A program made the translations under genes and the position numbers. From positions 92,970 through 156,969 of the forward strand of contig JASLOA010000004.1 in assembly GCA_030745755.1 (NCBI GenBank): DNA of 64,000 bases, given 5' to 3'. The stretch is from Kiritimatiellia bacterium. GTDB lineage: Bacteria; Verrucomicrobiota; Kiritimatiellia; UBA8416; JABMPJ01. The number at the start of each line of letters is the position of its first letter. The first letter of the stretch is position 1. The notes under the pieces were generated by a model, which was not told the DNA's origin, searched no databases, and saw only the letters and a program-made list of their open reading frames with translations. Shown piece by piece: positions 62,305 through 64,000 of the stretch.

Positions 62305-64000
62305 CTATTTCTTCGTCACTGGCGGTGCGTCGATCGGGGGCACGGGCAAGATGGCCAACCCCAATGATCCCCACCAATCTTTCTCGAGCATCACCGCCAC
62401 CCGTCCGTCGGGGAGCACGGCGAGGTCGCTGTAGGCACTGGTGTGCGGATAGATCATGCGTCCGGCGGGCCACGTTTTTCCATCGTCATAGCTGTAGCGC
62501 ACCATCACGTGCGTCCGCCAAGGGTAGGCGGGGTTGCTAAACGCGATCACGCCGGGCTTGCCGTCATCGGCCCATCGCACGCGACGAATCGAGCCGTGGC
62601 AACGCGGCTCGAGCAGCGTCTTGTCGAAATAGTGACGGCCGAACGTCTTGCCACCGTCGCGCGAAATCGACACGCCGCGATGATGCTGATTACCCGTCGC
62701 GCCACCATGAAGCCGGCAGTTCAGCATCACGTTTCCGTTCTCCAATTCCACCGCCATCGATTCGTTGTGTCCGGCCACTGTCGGTTCGCCAATGTTCCAC
62801 GACTCACCGTGGTCATCACTGTACACGATGAACCCGTGCTGGGTCCGTCCGGTTTTGGGCGAGTGGGCATCGTGGGTGGCGGGTATGATCAAGCGGCCCT
62901 TGTGCTTTCCACGCGTCAGCTGAATTCCTCCGCCCGGGCCGGTGGCGTACCACGACCAATTCTCTTTCTTGACCTGCTTGGTGATCTCTTTGGGCGCAGC
63001 CCAAGTCTTGCCATCATCGTTGCTGTAGGTCACGAAGGCTCGTCGCGAATCTTTTCCGAAACCGGGCTTGTATCCCCCCTCGGGCGGCTTGTGTCCATTC
63101 CAGGAAAGGTGCAGCCAAATCCGGCCCGTGTCCTGATCGACCACCGGGCAGGGATTGCCCATGGTGTTGTCGCCATCGTCGGCGACGATAAGCTCCGGCT
63201 CCCAGGTCTTCCCGCTGTCTTCACTGCGTCGAACGACCGTGTCGATATTGCCATGGTCGGCTGCGCTGTCGCGTCGTGCTTCGGCGAACGCCAGCAGCGT
63301 TCCCTTCTTCGTCACCAACAGTGCGGGGATGCGATACAAGTGCGTCGTTCCCGGTTTAAGCTCTCCCGTGCGGAAGCTGCGGACGCCTTTGAACACTTCC
63401 TGAATCTCGGGCATTTTCACAATCTTGCCCGGCGTCTCGACGGAGAAGTCGTAGACCTTCATCTCTTTTTCCTGCCATGGACGCAAGCACACCGTCAGGC
63501 CTAGCCGTTGACTGGCGACCATTTCTGCTGGCTGGGTGTGGATCATCTGCGGACACTGGGGAAGGTAGCACGCCTCTTTCCCGTTGACCTTCACCATCAG
63601 GCCGCCGTCTTTGAGAGTCACGTCCATCTCGAAAGGCGTTCTCTGGGGAATGAGGGGCAGCGGCGGGCCGGCATGTTTCGCCATCCGCCTCTTGCCGTTG
63701 AAATCGTTCACCCCGTAGTCCACACTAAAGCGACCCTCGACATCCTGCTGCAAATGGATGCCGATGCCGTTAATCGAAAGAATCGCTCCATAGTTTCGGC
63801 CGGGCACGTGCGTATCGGAACTGGCGAGCGACAGCTTGACGTGTATCTGCGCTTCGGGACTGGTGAATCCCGCCCCGGCGTAGAGGAAGTTGTGTAAGTT
63901 GCCGAAGGTGAACGTGCCATCATCTTTCTGATCCCGCTGCGGATGGAACGAGCCGACGAATCGCGCGTATTGGGTCAACTTTCCTGCTTTGACGATATCG
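62305..64000 (-). CDS. Exo-alpha-sialidase-like (GH33/BNR) protein, N-terminus outside window
   Basis: The frame is open to the edge at 64000, so the N-terminus is missing; about 565 codons are visible. The first part seen (to about 63400 on the minus strand) is a LamG/jelly-roll-like domain (LTVCLRPWQEKEMKVYDF near its end). The sialidase propeller begins YRIPALLVTKKGTLLAFAEAR, containing the arginine of the RIP motif. Five Asp-boxes follow: SEDSGKTWE, SNDDGKTWA, SDDHGESWN, SRDGGKTFG and SYDDGKTWP. PHTSAYSDLAVL supplies a Tyr as expected for the nucleophile. Such enzymes remove terminal sialic acid or KDN-like sugars. The signal peptide, if any, lies beyond the window. With the fucosidases and sulfatases this favours a mucin-like or complex sulfated glycan target. 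Confidence 0.88.
   Translation of the reverse strand, partial: DIVKAGKLTQYARFVGSFHPQRDQKDDGTFTFGNLHNFLYAGAGFTSPEAQIHVKLSLASSDTHVPGRNYGAILSINGIGIHLQQDVEGRFSVDYGVNDFNGKRRMAKHAGPPLPLIPQRTPFEMDVTLKDGGLMVKVNGKEACYLPQCPQMIHTQPAEMVASQRLGLTVCLRPWQEKEMKVYDFSVETPGKIVKMPEIQEVFKGVRSFRTGELKPGTTHLYRIPALLVTKKGTLLAFAEARRDSAADHGNIDTVVRRSEDSGKTWEPELIVADDGDNTMGNPCPVVDQDTGRIWLHLSWNGHKPPEGGYKPGFGKDSRRAFVTYSNDDGKTWAAPKEITKQVKKENWSWYATGPGGGIQLTRGKHKGRLIIPATHDAHSPKTGRTQHGFIVYSDDHGESWNIGEPTVAGHNESMAVELENGNVMLNCRLHGGATGNQHHRGVSISRDGGKTFGRHYFDKTLLEPRCHGSIRRVRWADDGKPGVIAFSNPAYPWRTHVMVRYSYDDGKTWPAGRMIYPHTSAYSDLAVLPDGRVAVMLEKDWWGSLGLAILPVPPIDAPPVTKK

Overview
The window is a GC-rich (roughly 60%), gene-dense bacterial segment given over almost entirely to breaking down complex sulfated or fucosylated glycans. 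The content points to the PVC superphylum (Kiritimatiellota, Lentisphaerota, Verrucomicrobiota or Planctomycetota): many glycoside hydrolases and S1-type sulfatases, an expanded uroporphyrinogen-decarboxylase-like (UroD-like) methyltransferase family, giant secreted LamG proteins, PQQ-propeller proteins, and no SusC/SusD pairs. I lean to a Kiritimatiellota- or Lentisphaerota-like organism but cannot prove it. I see no rRNA, tRNA, CRISPR, phage genes, transposase, transporter or transcription regulator.

Layout. 1-3.5 kb: the 3' end of a helical-repeat (TPR-like) gene translationally coupled to a secreted PQQ propeller protein. 3.7-10.9 kb: a tight operon-like run of GH2, GH29, a heparinase II/III-like lyase and an alpha/beta-hydrolase esterase. 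11-26 kb: large secreted proteins. These are a 2126-residue LamG/zincin/EEP-nuclease fusion, a GH127 with a PA14 domain, a small chimeric HExxH protein, and a 1475-residue LamG/zincin/beta-helix/PA14/CBM protein. 26-35 kb: GH29, an SGNH hydrolase and a Tat-lipoprotein sulfatase on the minus strand, a leaderless sulfatase, and GH95. 35-44.8 kb: a broken UroD-like gene, a DUF885-like protein, a UroD-like protein, a secreted TIM-barrel protein and GH36. 45-55 kb: a minus-strand set of GH63-like, GH31, UroD-like, GH2 and a secreted GH5-like enzyme. 55-59.5 kb: three UroD-like genes meeting a second small secreted HExxH protein. 59.7-64 kb: a third sulfatase, a tandem-duplicated four-helix-bundle (S23/IVP) gene between two inverted arrays of about 12-bp repeats, and the 3' part of an exo-sialidase gene.

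How the genes fit together (inference). Secreted multi-domain binding, protease-like and glycosidase proteins would open a glycoprotein or polysaccharide outside or in the periplasm. The many enzymes without signal peptides (GH2, GH29 x2, GH95, GH31, GH36, GH63-like, two sulfatases, esterases) would finish fucose-, galactose- and xylose-containing oligosaccharides inside the cell. UroD-like methyltransferases woven through the cluster suggest handling of methylated substrates, but no corrinoid protein is present here.

The most unusual material is structural. (1) A duplicated S23 gene sits between inverted repeat arrays and looks like a small mobile or RNA-forming element. (2) Orphan 3' tails of genes lie just after unrelated stop codons, and a copied 5' leader is fused to a low-GC body, as if genes are swapped in by recombination at their ends. 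(3) An EEP nuclease domain appears inserted into a LamG tail and is flanked by two copies of that tail. (4) Intergenic regions are full of long palindromes and inverted repeats.
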